DNA from: Crocinitomix catalasitica ATCC 23190
GTDB taxonomy: Bacteria; Bacteroidota; Bacteroidia; Flavobacteriales_D; Crocinitomicaceae
Reading direction: 5' to 3'
Assembly (NCBI RefSeq): GCF_000621625.1
Contig: NZ_JHXV01000010.1
Coordinates: forward strand, 62,001 to 126,000
DNA: 64,000 nt
Under the pieces are notes generated by a model, which saw only the letters and a program-made list of their open reading frames with translations, was not told the DNA's origin and searched no databases. A program made the position numbers and the translations under genes. Below are positions 1 through 8,296 of the stretch, piece after piece (within the stretch, counting starts at the first letter, position 1; each line of letters opens with the position of its first letter).

Positions 1-56
1 TGGCAATTAAGGGAATATTCTCACTAGTATGATTGGTAAAATGAAATAATGCAACA

Positions 57-83
57 GAAAGGGCTGCAATAGCCCTTATAAAC
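57..83 (-). terminator. Probable terminator after purK
   Basis: A 7-bp stem (59-65 with 71-77, AAGGGCT/AGCCCTT) around a 5-base loop lies about 22 bases past the purK stop. The T-tract on the minus strand is short and interrupted, so this is a weak intrinsic terminator. It could equally serve a plus-strand gene left of the window. Confidence 0.4.
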
Positions 84-104
84 TCAATATGATTAAGATG
101 CTGC

Positions 105-1250
105 TTATTTTCCAACTGCTTTTAGCGTTTCTTTGACTTTAACTGCAATTTCCTTTGCCGTATCTAATTCCGGATTAAGGATCGTAATATGGCCCATTTT
201 ACGAAAAGGTTTTGTTTCCCTTTTACCGTATAAATGCGGATAAACACCTGGCCAATTCATGATTTTCTCAAATCCTTGATATTTTACTTCTCCAAAATTC
301 TCTTTTTCACCCAAAAGATTAACCATAACCGATGGCTGAAGCATTCCAGTTGCGCCTAAAGGTAAGTTTAAGATTGCACGTAAATGTTGCTGATATTGTG
401 AAGTATAATTGGCCTCAATGGTTTGGTGTCCGCTATTGTGCGGACGAGGAGCAACTTCATTAACCAATACTTGCCCCGTCTTCGTTAAAAACAATTCTAC
501 TGCTAAAATTCCAACCATACCAAGCTTTTCAATTATGCTTTCAGCAATATCCTTAGCTACTTCTTCAATTGAAGGGGAAACATTGGCAGGCGCAAATAAA
601 AACTCTACCAAATTGGCCTCAGGATTAAATTCTAACTCGACCAATGGATAAGATTTAATTTGTCCATCAGCATTCCGCGAAACAATAACTGATAATTCTT
701 TTTCAAAATCTACAAACGATTCTAAAACACTTGCTTCGCTAAATCCTAATTCAAAATCAGCGCTTGACTTAATGGCTTGTACACCACGACCATCGTATCC
801 ACCTGTTCTTAATTTTTGCATGAATGGCAAAAAGTCTTGATGATCAGAAAGTGATTCGTTCTCTGCAATCAATTTAAATGGAGCGGTAGGAATCTTATTT
901 TCTGAATAGAAAGACTTTTGTAATCCTTTGTCTTTTATCAAACGAATGATATGAGGCTGCGGATAAACTTTTTTTCCTTCTTGTTCCAACTTTTCAAGAG
1001 CATCAACATTGACATTTTCTATTTCAATCGTGATGACATCCTTATCTTTCCCAAAATTATAAACGGTATCAAAATCTAAAATACTACCCAAGGTAAATTC
1101 TTTGGCAATATTCCTGCATGGCGCATTTTCGTCTGAATCTAAGATGTGAACTTCTACATCAAAGTCAATCGCTTCTTGAATAAACATGCGGCCTAATTGA
1201 CCGCCGCCTAGAATGCCAATCTTCATTCCTGATTGATAAAAACTACTCAT
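105..1250 (-). CDS. purK: 5-(carboxyamino)imidazole ribonucleotide synthase (PurK)
   Basis: PurK carboxylates aminoimidazole ribonucleotide with ATP and bicarbonate to give N5-CAIR in cytoplasmic de novo purine synthesis. The protein has 381 residues, normal for the family. It has the N-terminal glycine-rich motif ILGGGQLGRM, the central ATP-grasp region (GGYDGRGV around residue 150) and the conserved EVAPRPHNSGH segment near residue 265. The first ATG (1250) gives a short extension, MSSFYQSG, before the nucleotide-binding strand, as I recall for flavobacterial PurK. A second ATG lies at 1226. A TAnnTTTG box at 1255-1262 would start transcription almost on the first ATG, so the mRNA is either nearly leaderless or uses the second ATG. 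PurE is not in the window. Confidence 0.96.
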   Translation of the reverse strand: MSSFYQSGMKIGILGGGQLGRMFIQEAIDFDVEVHILDSDENAPCRNIAKEFTLGSILDFDTVYNFGKDKDVITIEIENVNVDALEKLEQEGKKVYPQPHIIRLIKDKGLQKSFYSENKIPTAPFKLIAENESLSDHQDFLPFMQKLRTGGYDGRGVQAIKSSADFELGFSEASVLESFVDFEKELSVIVSRNADGQIKSYPLVELEFNPEANLVEFLFAPANVSPSIEEVAKDIAESIIEKLGMVGILAVELFLTKTGQVLVNEVAPRPHNSGHQTIEANYTSQYQQHLRAILNLPLGATGMLQPSVMVNLLGEKENFGEVKYQGFEKIMNWPGVYPHLYGKRETKPFRKMGHITILNPELDTAKEIAVKVKETLKAVGK

Positions 1251-1254
1251 GTTA

Positions 1255-1262
1255 CAAATTTA
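1255..1262 (-). promoter_or_regulatory. purK -7 box (TAAATTTG)
   Basis: The minus strand reads TAAATTTG, matching the Bacteroidota -7 consensus TAnnTTTG. A TTTG lies at 1288-1285, a slightly long 22-base spacing, inside the terminator of the upstream gene rpmH. The implied start of transcription is within a few bases of the first purK ATG. Confidence 0.4.
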
Positions 1263-1284
1263 ATATTCTTTTAAAGTTAGGGAA

Positions 1285-1313
1285 CAAAAAAAGCCCCTTG
1301 GTCACAAGGAGCT
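1285..1313 (-). terminator. rpmH intrinsic terminator
   Basis: On the minus strand a 9-bp stem (1305-1313 with 1292-1300, one G-U pair) with a 4-base loop is followed by a run of seven T. It lies about 24 bases past the rpmH stop and is a classical rho-independent terminator. Confidence 0.8.
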
Positions 1314-1336
1314 TATAATAATATCGCGAAAGTATA

Positions 1337-1498
1337 TTATCTCTTAGCTAAAGTTTCTGAAGAAACTGATAATTTCTTTCTTCCTTTTCTTCTTCTACCG
1401 TTGATAATAGCTCTACCGTTTTTAGTAGCCATTCGACTTCTAAATCCGTGCTTATTTCTTCTTTTTCTAATTGATGGTTGAAACGTTCTCTTGCTCAT
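1337..1498 (-). CDS. rpmH: 50S ribosomal protein L34
   Basis: This short gene encodes 53 residues, beginning [20 protein letters not shown] and ending TLAKR. It is the basic L34 protein of the large ribosomal subunit. The TFQPS start and the run [10 protein letters not shown] are family hallmarks. The C-terminus is a little longer than the 46-residue E. coli protein, as in other Bacteroidota. It stands alone between its own promoter (1557-1586) and terminator (1285-1313), and not in the rpmH-rnpA-dnaA arrangement common elsewhere. Confidence 0.97.
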   Translation of the reverse strand: MSKRTFQPSIRKRRNKHGFRSRMATKNGRAIINGRRRKGRKKLSVSSETLAKR

Positions 1499-1556
1499 TG
1501 TCCTATATATTATAAAATACTTTTATTTCTTCTTCTAAATTTCCTCTAAGGGAGTG

Positions 1557-1586
1557 CAAAGATAAAACAAAAATATAGAGTACAAA
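1557..1586 (-). promoter_or_regulatory. rpmH promoter, TTTG-N18-TATCTTTG
   Basis: On the minus strand TTTG (1586-1583) is followed after 18 bases by TATCTTTG (1564-1557), close to the Bacteroidota sigma-A consensus of TTTG and TAnnTTTG. It predicts a leader of about 50 bases before the L34 start. Confidence 0.55.
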
Positions 1587-1674
1587 ATTTTATTTGCGAT
1601 TTTTCGAAATTATGTAATTATTATGACATTCACTCCATATAAAGACCTTAATTTTACGCTTTTTAAGTCGAATT

Positions 1675-3468
1675 ATGTTTGGAAGAAATAGTAAGAAAGA
1701 TAAAGTTACATTGTCAGAAGATGCTTATAAAAAGGCGAGACGCTTTTTTAAATTCTTAAAACCTTATAGGTCGGTATACCTTGTCGGTTGGTTGTTTTTA
1801 ATTTTATCAAGTATCACATCTATGTTATTCCCTGCTTTAATGGGACAGTTATTGGGAACAAATGGCGATGAAAAGCCAATTGTAGACATTCCAAATGTTG
1901 ATTTAACCAATATAAATACCATACTTATAGTAATGTTGGTTGTTTTTGGTGCTCAAGCTGTATTTTCGTTCATTCGAATTGTACTTTTTAATCATGTAAC
2001 AGAAAGAGCATTAAAAGATCTTAAGTCAAAAGCTTTTGATCGCTTGATAAAATATCCAATAGATTTTTTTAATCGGAATAAAGTAGGGGAGTTGTCTTCA
2101 AGAATTGCAACTGATATTAATTTATTGCAAGAGACCTTAAATACAACCATCGCCGAATTCTTCAGACAATTCATTACCATTATTATAGCTTTAGGATTCA
2201 TTCTAATGGTTTCGTGGGAATTGGCTTTATGGATGTTAGCTGTTGTTCCTGTTTTAGCGATTTCTGCAATTATCTTTGGTCGTTACATCAGAAAGCTGTC
2301 AAAAGCTGCTCAAAATGAATCTGCTAGTTCGAATGCTATATTAGAAGAGGTATTAACTGGGATTGTGAATGTGAAAGCATTTACGAACGAACAATACGAA
2401 ATTAATAGATACGGTAGCAGAATTAAAAATATACTGAAATTAAATATCAAGAGTGGAATAATGCGTGGGGCTTTTGTTTCGTTCATTATTTTTGGAATGT
2501 TTGGTGGTGTAGCTTTTGTTATATGGAAAGCAAAGGGTATGCAAGGCGAAGGTCTAATCACCAGTGCCGAATTCACAGCATTTATATTATATACTATTTT
2601 CCTTGGGGCATCTTTTGCCGCAGTGCCGGATTTATATGCCAAAATTCAAAAAGCAATCGGTTCAACCGAACATTTAATGGACTTATTAGAAGAGGATGTT
2701 GAAAGTGCTGAAGGTAATTTGTTGACAGACTTTAAAGGAGCGGTTGAATTCAAATCTGTGTCTTTTGCCTTTCCTCAAAGAAAAGAAATTCAAGTGCTGA
2801 ATGAGATTAGTTTTAAATGTGCTCCAGGTCATACAACTGCTTTAGTTGGTAGTTCAGGCGCTGGTAAAACAACCATATCTGCATTATTATTGAAGTTTTA
2901 TAATGTTGATAAAGGTGCTATTCTTTTTGATGGAATTGATGTTAAGGATATTGCAACTGAAAGTTTAAGATCGAATATTGCAGTAGTACCACAAGAAGTA
3001 ATTCTATTTGGTGGTACGGTTAAAGAGAACATTCTTTATGGTAAAACCGAAGCGACTGACGAAGAGGTGATGGAGGCTGCGAAAAAAGCGAATGCTTACG
3101 ACTTTATCATGTCATTTCCTGATCAATTCGACACAATGGTAGGGGATAGAGGTATTCAATTATCAGGCGGTCAAAAACAACGTGTCGCAATCGCCAGAGC
3201 AGTCCTAAAAGATCCTAAAATCTTAATTCTTGATGAAGCCACTTCTGCGTTGGATACCGAATCAGAAAAATTAGTACAAGATGCTTTGGATAAATTGATG
3301 ATCAACAGAACATCATTCGTTATTGCGCATCGTTTGTCTACGATTCGAAATGCGGATAATATACTTGTCTTGGAAAATGGGAAAATTGTTGATCAAGGTA
3401 AACATGACGAATTAATTGCAAAAACAGATGGTGTTTACCATAAGTTGAATAATATGCAATTGTCTTAA
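1675..3468 (+). CDS. ABC transporter, fused permease and ATPase (MsbA-like exporter)
   Basis: This is a 597-residue half-transporter, expected to act as a homodimer in the inner membrane and export a lipid, peptide or drug. Residues 1-330 form a type-1 exporter membrane domain with six hydrophobic helices. Residues 355-595 form the ATPase, with Walker A GSSGAGKTT, Q-loop PQE, signature LSGGQKQR, Walker B ILILDEATSALD and switch histidine AHRLST. The substrate cannot be read from sequence. MsbA-like lipid A flipping is possible, but this family is broad. Its stop codon directly abuts the stop codon of the convergent rpoD gene, with no base between. Confidence 0.9.
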   Translation: MFGRNSKKDKVTLSEDAYKKARRFFKFLKPYRSVYLVGWLFLILSSITSMLFPALMGQLLGTNGDEKPIVDIPNVDLTNINTILIVMLVVFGAQAVFSFIRIVLFNHVTERALKDLKSKAFDRLIKYPIDFFNRNKVGELSSRIATDINLLQETLNTTIAEFFRQFITIIIALGFILMVSWELALWMLAVVPVLAISAIIFGRYIRKLSKAAQNESASSNAILEEVLTGIVNVKAFTNEQYEINRYGSRIKNILKLNIKSGIMRGAFVSFIIFGMFGGVAFVIWKAKGMQGEGLITSAEFTAFILYTIFLGASFAAVPDLYAKIQKAIGSTEHLMDLLEEDVESAEGNLLTDFKGAVEFKSVSFAFPQRKEIQVLNEISFKCAPGHTTALVGSSGAGKTTISALLLKFYNVDKGAILFDGIDVKDIATESLRSNIAVVPQEVILFGGTVKENILYGKTEATDEEVMEAAKKANAYDFIMSFPDQFDTMVGDRGIQLSGGQKQRVAIARAVLKDPKILILDEATSALDTESEKLVQDALDKLMINRTSFVIAHRLSTIRNADNILVLENGKIVDQGKHDELIAKTDGVYHKLNNMQLS

Positions 3469-4338
3469 TTAACCCAAATAGGTTCTCAACATTTTGCTTC
3501 TTGAAGTGTTTTTTAATTTGCGAATGCCTTTTTCCTTAATCTGACGAACTCTTTCTCTTGTTAAGTCGAATCGCAACCCTATTTCTGCCAATGTCATTGG
3601 AGGATTATTGTCCAATCCGAAATATAAACGAATGACGTCAGCTTCTCTATGCTTTAAAGTGCTAAGAGAACGCTCTATTTCCGCTCTTAATGATTCTAAA
3701 ATTAAATCCTTCTCGGGATTGTTTTGTTCAGAATTCTGTAAAACATCGTAAAGACTTGAACTGTCTTCTTCACCCTCTCTAAGAGGAGCATCCATACTGA
3801 TATGTCTTCCGCTATTCGCTAACGAATTGGATACATCTGCTTTTGTGAATTCTAAAAATTCAGCTAATTCGTCAATCGTAGGTGGGCGATCGAATTGCTG
3901 TTCGAGTGTTGAAAATGCTTTGTTAACCTTATTAATTAAACCAATCTTGTTCAATGGTAAACGTACAATTCTTGCCTGCTCAGCTAATGCTTGCAGTATA
4001 GACTGACGAATCCACCAAACAGCGTATGAAATGAATTTGAAACCTCTCGTTTCATCAAATCTTTGAGCCGCTTTGATTAATCCTAAATTTCCTTCATTAA
4101 TTAAATCGGGTAAGGATAAACCTTGATTTTGGTATTGTTTAGAAACTGAAACAACGAATCTTAAGTTCGCTCTAGTCAAACGATCTAAAGCTTTTTCATC
4201 TCCCGCGCGAATTTTTTTCGCCAATTCAGCCTCTTCCTCAGCTGTAATTAAATCAACACGACCAATTTCTTGTAAATACTTATCTAAAGATGCAGTTTCT
4301 CTATTGGTAACCTGTTTTGTGATCTTCAGTTGTCGCAT
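3469..4338 (-). CDS. rpoD: Primary (housekeeping) RNA polymerase sigma factor
   Basis: This 289-residue sigma-70 protein has the compact Bacteroidota form, lacking the long acidic N-terminal region 1.1 and its spacer. Region 1.2 ([10 protein letters not shown]), region 2 ([20 protein letters not shown], then [15 protein letters not shown] for promoter melting), region 3 and region 4.2 ([19 protein letters not shown], the -35 helix-turn-helix) are all present. Members of this group read the TTTG/TAnnTTTG promoters seen across this window. Its stop codon (3469-3471) touches the stop of the convergent ABC transporter, so no separate terminator fits between them. Confidence 0.95.
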   Translation of the reverse strand: MRQLKITKQVTNRETASLDKYLQEIGRVDLITAEEEAELAKKIRAGDEKALDRLTRANLRFVVSVSKQYQNQGLSLPDLINEGNLGLIKAAQRFDETRGFKFISYAVWWIRQSILQALAEQARIVRLPLNKIGLINKVNKAFSTLEQQFDRPPTIDELAEFLEFTKADVSNSLANSGRHISMDAPLREGEEDSSSLYDVLQNSEQNNPEKDLILESLRAEIERSLSTLKHREADVIRLYFGLDNNPPMTLAEIGLRFDLTRERVRQIKEKGIRKLKNTSRSKMLRTYLG

Positions 4339-4662
4339 GTTGTCGTGTTAAAGGTTAATACTATAATAAGTAACGTGTTTTTCGGTCGAATGGTTGGTCT
4401 TTCCTATCTGTTTAAAGTAACCATAAAAACTGAATTTTCAAATAAAACACGCATGTTATTTCGAATAAAAATAATATAAAAATCTATCGGATATATTTTT
4501 TTATAAAAAATATTTAAAGTGTGCGAATAAGTCCCGTTTAATTATTCGAATGAGAAGCGCAAATATTGATCGTAATCTCGATTTTACACAAAAAGTTATG
4601 GTATCAAATAAGTTTTCACTAAATTTAAATTCAGAATCAAAATTTAGATCGTTTAGATCATC
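4339..4662. other. 324-base divergent intergenic region
   Basis: This AT-rich spacer separates rpoD (minus) from the Rrf2 gene (plus) and must hold promoters for both. No exact TAnnTTTG box was found on either strand. It contains an imperfect inverted repeat at 4481-4497 (AATCTAT, 3 bases, ATATATT) whose left arm matches the palindrome at 5100-5120, and a direct repeat TTTAGATC just before the Rrf2 start. No ORF or RNA gene was seen. Confidence 0.5.
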
Positions 4663-5082
4663 ATGTTATCAAAAAAGACAAAATATGCCTTTCATGCGCT
4701 AACTTTTCTAGGCAAACAGCCCAATAATATTCCCGTTGTTATCAGTGAGATCGCTAATCGAACTAAATTGCCAAAAAAATTCCTCGAGACTATTCTTTTA
4801 GATCTCAAAAAATCAGGTATTCTTGGAAGTAAAATGGGGAAAGGTGGAGGCTATTACTTAATTAAACAGACAAAGGATATTTCGTTAGCTGAAATTATTC
4901 GCATGTTTAATGGGCCAATTGCTTTACTGCCTTGCGCAAGTTTGAATTATTATGAACCTTGTGAAGAATGTGAAGACGAGGCTCAATGCGGTTTGAATAA
5001 AATGTTACTAAAAGTTAGAGAAGAAACGCTTAAAATATTAGTGAACAAGACGCTATTTGATATCATTTCAGCGGAAGAATAA
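4663..5082 (+). CDS. Rrf2 family transcriptional regulator
   Basis: A 139-residue winged-helix regulator with the Rrf2 N-terminus (MLSKKTKYAFHALTFL), a recognition helix around KLPKKFLETILLDLKKSG and the wing GSKMGKGGGYYL. Rrf2 proteins include IscR (Fe-S sensing) and CymR (cysteine metabolism). The segment LPCASLNYYEPCEECEDEAQC has cysteines in roughly the IscR cluster position, so it may bind an Fe-S cluster or sense redox state. It lies directly upstream of the sulfate-assimilation genes, separated by a palindrome at 5100-5120 that is a reasonable operator. Control of these genes by this protein is inference from position. Confidence 0.88.
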   Translation: MLSKKTKYAFHALTFLGKQPNNIPVVISEIANRTKLPKKFLETILLDLKKSGILGSKMGKGGGYYLIKQTKDISLAEIIRMFNGPIALLPCASLNYYEPCEECEDEAQCGLNKMLLKVREETLKILVNKTLFDIISAEE

Positions 5083-5099
5083 TTTTTTTAACACTTATT

Positions 5100-5120
5100 A
5101 ATCTATTAAAACGATAGATT
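5100..5120. promoter_or_regulatory. Perfect inverted repeat, candidate cys operator
   Basis: AATCTAT (5100-5106) and ATAGATT (5114-5120) form a perfect 7-bp inverted repeat with a 7-base centre. It sits 3 bases upstream of a TATATTTG box (5124-5131), where the -33 element would be. This is where a repressor or activator of the sulfate genes would bind. The Rrf2 protein encoded just upstream is the obvious candidate. Confidence 0.5.
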
Positions 5121-5123
5121 ATA

Positions 5124-5131
5124 TATATTTG
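5124..5131 (+). promoter_or_regulatory. -7 box (TATATTTG) of the sulfate assimilation genes
   Basis: TATATTTG matches TAnnTTTG exactly. No TTG is found at the -33 distance, where the palindrome 5100-5120 lies. The predicted transcript would start within about 8 bases of the GTG codon at 5145, giving a nearly leaderless message. Confidence 0.5.
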
Positions 5132-5144
5132 TCAAAAATTATAC

Positions 5145-5375
5145 GTGCTATTCGATCAATTTCTACATAAAAAAGGTGTTCGCCGAGGTGATTCTAACGC
5201 TAAATCAATATTGAAAAGTGTTAGCTGGCGAATAGTAGGTACATGCGATACTATATTAATTGCATATATCTTAACTGGTAATGTTAAAATGGCGGCTTCG
5301 ATCGGAGGCATTGAAGTATTTACAAAAATGTTCTTGTACTATCTACACGAAAGATTTTGGAATAAGTATATCTAA
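5145..5375 (+). CDS. DUF2061 membrane protein
   Basis: A 76-residue protein with the DUF2061 pattern: a basic N-terminus, KSVSWRIVGTCDTILIAYIL and IGGIEVFTKMFLYYLHERFW. Two hydrophobic segments (about 27-44 and 52-68) suggest an integral inner-membrane protein. The function of DUF2061 is not established. It is translated from GTG at 5145, since no in-frame ATG precedes the conserved region. Its stop overlaps the next start (TAATG), so it is coupled to cysH. Location in a sulfate-assimilation operon suggests a role in sulfur metabolism. Confidence 0.85.
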   Translation: MLFDQFLHKKGVRRGDSNAKSILKSVSWRIVGTCDTILIAYILTGNVKMAASIGGIEVFTKMFLYYLHERFWNKYI

Positions 5376-6067
5376 TGGAGAAAGAGAATTTAAAAAAAAT
5401 ACAAAAATTAACTGATTTACCAACAGTCGAACTGATTAAAACTTTATCAACTTTGGACTTGAAATTGGTCTTTTCGACTTCATTCGGTAAGGAGGATCAG
5501 GTATTAACAGATCTAATCGCGAATAACAATCCTGCAATTGACTTGTTCACCCTTGATACCGGACGTTTGTTTTCAGAAACTTATGATGTTTTTAATCGAA
5601 CCATAAAGAAGTATAAAAGAAGTATTCAAACTTTTTATCCTCAAGCGGCACCATTGCAAAAAATGGTAACTGAAGATGGACCATATTCTTTCTATGAATC
5701 AATTGAAAATCGCAAGCAGTGTTGTGCAATAAGAAAGATAGAACCTTTAAAAAGAGCGATTAAAGGATATGATGTTTGGATTACTGGTTTGCGGAAAGAA
5801 CAATCAAATAATAGAGGGCAATTAGAAATGGTTGAGTGGGATGAGTCGAATAATATCATTAAGATTCATCCGTTATTAAATTGGACTGAAAAAGAGATGG
5901 ATGCGGTGATTGATGCGAATAATATTCCAGTAAATATTTTACATAAAAAAGGATTTAAAAGTATTGGTTGCCAACCTTGCACAAGAGCAATTGAAGAGGG
6001 TGAAGAGGAAAGAGCTGGAAGATGGTGGTGGGAGCAATCAAAAAAAGAATGTGGTTTACATACATAA
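5375..6067 (+). CDS. cysH: APS reductase (phosphoadenylyl-sulfate reductase family)
   Basis: Reduces activated sulfate to sulfite in the cytoplasm using thioredoxin. The 230-residue protein has the PP-loop-like SFGKEDQVL motif, and the cysteine pairs QCC (about residue 112) and CQPC (about 199) that hold a [4Fe-4S] cluster. It also has the C-terminal catalytic cysteine in KKECGLH. The cluster cysteines indicate the APS-using form (EC 1.8.4.10), consistent with a CysN that lacks a fused CysC kinase and with no separate cysC nearby. The start overlaps the DUF2061 stop by one base. Confidence 0.93.
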   Translation: MEKENLKKIQKLTDLPTVELIKTLSTLDLKLVFSTSFGKEDQVLTDLIANNNPAIDLFTLDTGRLFSETYDVFNRTIKKYKRSIQTFYPQAAPLQKMVTEDGPYSFYESIENRKQCCAIRKIEPLKRAIKGYDVWITGLRKEQSNNRGQLEMVEWDESNNIIKIHPLLNWTEKEMDAVIDANNIPVNILHKKGFKSIGCQPCTRAIEEGEEERAGRWWWEQSKKECGLHT

Positions 6068-6076
6068 TTAAGACAA

Positions 6077-6967
6077 ATGAATTATTTAGATGAATTAGAA
6101 AACGAGTCCGTATACATTTTTAGAGAAGTAGCGGCGCAATTTGACAATCCAGTTTTGTTATTCTCAGGCGGAAAAGACTCCATTTTAATGGTCGAGTTGG
6201 CGATAAAGGCATTTTATCCTGCGCCCATACCATTCCCCTTAATGCATATAGATACGGGTCATAATTTTCCTGAAACAATCGAATTTAGAGATTATTTGGT
6301 AGATAAATATAACCTTAAACTGATTGTTGTTTCTGTCGAAGAGACAATCAATAGTAAAGGAATTATTGAAGAGAGTGGGAAATATGCAAGCAGGAATAAT
6401 TTGCAAACCATTAGTCTTTTAGAAGGAATCAATGATAATAAATTTGACGCATGTTTAGGCGGTGCACGTAGGGATGAAGAGAAGGCAAGAGCAAAAGAGC
6501 GCATTTTTTCTGTTCGTGATGATTTTGGTCAATGGGATGCAAAGAATCAACGGCCTGAATTATTCGATATTTTAAACGGTGCCATTAATCAAGGTGAGAA
6601 TATGAGGGTTTTCCCCATTTCAAATTGGACAGAATTGGATGTATGGAATTATATAAGAAGAGAAAATATCGAATTGCCTTCAGTCTATTTTGCACATAAA
6701 AGGAATGTGTTTTATAGGGATGGAATGATTTGGCCAGCATCTGATTTTGTCTTTAGTGAACAAGACGAATCAATTGTCGAACAGACAGTGCGGTTCAGAA
6801 CAGTAGGTGATATGACTTGTACAGCAGCAGTCGAATCGAATGCGGATAATTTAGATTTGATAATTACTGAAATAGAGTCCGCTTTAATTTCAGAAAGAGG
6901 CGCTAGAATAGACGATAAGCGATCTGAAGCAGCCATGGAGAAAAGAAAAGAAACAGGATATTTTTAA
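6077..6967 (+). CDS. cysD: Sulfate adenylyltransferase subunit 2 (CysD)
   Basis: The catalytic subunit of ATP sulfurylase, making APS from ATP and sulfate. The 296 residues include the PP-loop LLFSGGKDSILM near residue 30, the GARRDEEKARAKERIFS segment, QRPELFDI and the C-terminal MEKRKETGYF typical of CysD. It begins 9 bases after cysH and is followed 11 bases later by cysN, whose GTPase it partners. Confidence 0.96.
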   Translation: MNYLDELENESVYIFREVAAQFDNPVLLFSGGKDSILMVELAIKAFYPAPIPFPLMHIDTGHNFPETIEFRDYLVDKYNLKLIVVSVEETINSKGIIEESGKYASRNNLQTISLLEGINDNKFDACLGGARRDEEKARAKERIFSVRDDFGQWDAKNQRPELFDILNGAINQGENMRVFPISNWTELDVWNYIRRENIELPSVYFAHKRNVFYRDGMIWPASDFVFSEQDESIVEQTVRFRTVGDMTCTAAVESNADNLDLIITEIESALISERGARIDDKRSEAAMEKRKETGYF

Positions 6968-6978
6968 AAGAATTAAGC

Positions 6979-8220
6979 ATGAGTATTATTAGAATTTCAA
7001 CAGCAGGTAGTGTCGATGACGGTAAAAGTACCTTAATCGGTCGACTTTTATTCGATACGAAATCACTACCACAAGATAAAATCGATGCCATTCAATTATC
7101 GTCCGAAAAGAAAGGATTGAAAGAATTGGATTTGGCGTTAATAACGGACGGATTAACAGCCGAAAGAGAACAGGGTATTACAATTGATGTGGCGCATATC
7201 TTTTTCTCAACGGCGTCTAGAAAATATATTATTGCGGATACACCTGGTCATGTCGAATACACGCGAAACATGGTGACAGGTGCCTCAAATTCGCAGGTTT
7301 CTATGATCTTAATCGATGCGAGAAAAGGAATTTTGGAGCAAACAAGAAGGCACTTGTTTATTGCTAAATTCTTGGAAATGGAACAGGTACTTTTTGTTAT
7401 TAATAAAATGGATTTGATGGATTATAATCAGCAAACATTTGAATCCTTGAAGGACGAATTATTGGATGTTTGTGTTGCCATTGATTTTCCATTAGACCGC
7501 GTTTCCTTCGTTCCTATTTCTGCAAAAGTTGGAGATAATGTTGTCGAAAAATCCAAGCATATGGATTGGTACAGTGGTCCAACTATTTTAGGGTATTTAG
7601 AACAATTGAATTTAAGAGCTAATTTGAATGATGATTTCCGCTTCAATGTCCAATATGTTGTTCGTCCACAAAGTGCTGACTTTTCAGATTTTAGAGGTTA
7701 TGCAGGTAAAGTGAAAAGTGGTACGATAAAAGTTGGTGATGAAATTCAAGTGAATAGTTCTGGCCAAAAATCGCGTGTGTTGAGAATATTTAAAGGCAAT
7801 TCACCAATTTTAGAGGCGGGACCTGAGGCCAGTGTATTGATAGAGTTAGAAAAGGCAATTGATATTTCCAGAGGGGATACTCTCACCCAATCGCATGAAG
7901 ATGTCGTACACGATAAAAACTTAATTGCTCAACTTTGTTGGTTAGATAAAAGACCATTAAATATCGCTAAAAAATATTTATTGAGACATGCCGGTTTTCA
8001 AACGATTGTTGCTATAAATGAAGTCGTTAAAACATTAGACTTTGACACGTTAAATTTTATGGTTTCAAAATTAGTTGAGCAAAATACGATTTGTGAAGTA
8101 GAAATTAAAGCTGCAGCACCAATATATCTGGATAATTTTAAGCGAAATAAGAAAAATGGTTATTTTATCCTTGTTGATAGAGATACGAACGCCACTGTTG
8201 CTGTTGGTGTAAAACAATAA
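6979..8220 (+). CDS. cysN: Sulfate adenylyltransferase subunit 1, GTPase (CysN)
   Basis: CysN couples GTP hydrolysis to APS formation by CysD. The 413-residue protein shows translation-factor GTPase motifs: P-loop GSVDDGKST (residues 10-18), EREQGITID switch I, DTPGH switch II and NKMD. EF-Tu-like beta domains follow. It ends where plain CysN ends, with no CysC (APS kinase) extension, matching an APS reductase downstream pathway. It is the last gene of the cluster. Sulfite reductase genes are not within the window. Confidence 0.96.
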   Translation: MSIIRISTAGSVDDGKSTLIGRLLFDTKSLPQDKIDAIQLSSEKKGLKELDLALITDGLTAEREQGITIDVAHIFFSTASRKYIIADTPGHVEYTRNMVTGASNSQVSMILIDARKGILEQTRRHLFIAKFLEMEQVLFVINKMDLMDYNQQTFESLKDELLDVCVAIDFPLDRVSFVPISAKVGDNVVEKSKHMDWYSGPTILGYLEQLNLRANLNDDFRFNVQYVVRPQSADFSDFRGYAGKVKSGTIKVGDEIQVNSSGQKSRVLRIFKGNSPILEAGPEASVLIELEKAIDISRGDTLTQSHEDVVHDKNLIAQLCWLDKRPLNIAKKYLLRHAGFQTIVAINEVVKTLDFDTLNFMVSKLVEQNTICEVEIKAAAPIYLDNFKRNKKNGYFILVDRDTNATVAVGVKQ

Positions 8221-8296
8221 GTTTGATTTAAATTTTAGATTATTAGTATTTTACAGGCTATTTTAATAACTTAGTTGCTCTGTAAAAAAACTACTT

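Noticed and set aside
409-651. Plus-strand frame of 80 codons inside purK
   Set aside because: It lies wholly opposite purK, has no recognisable domain and no promoter or start context. It is a shadow of the real gene.
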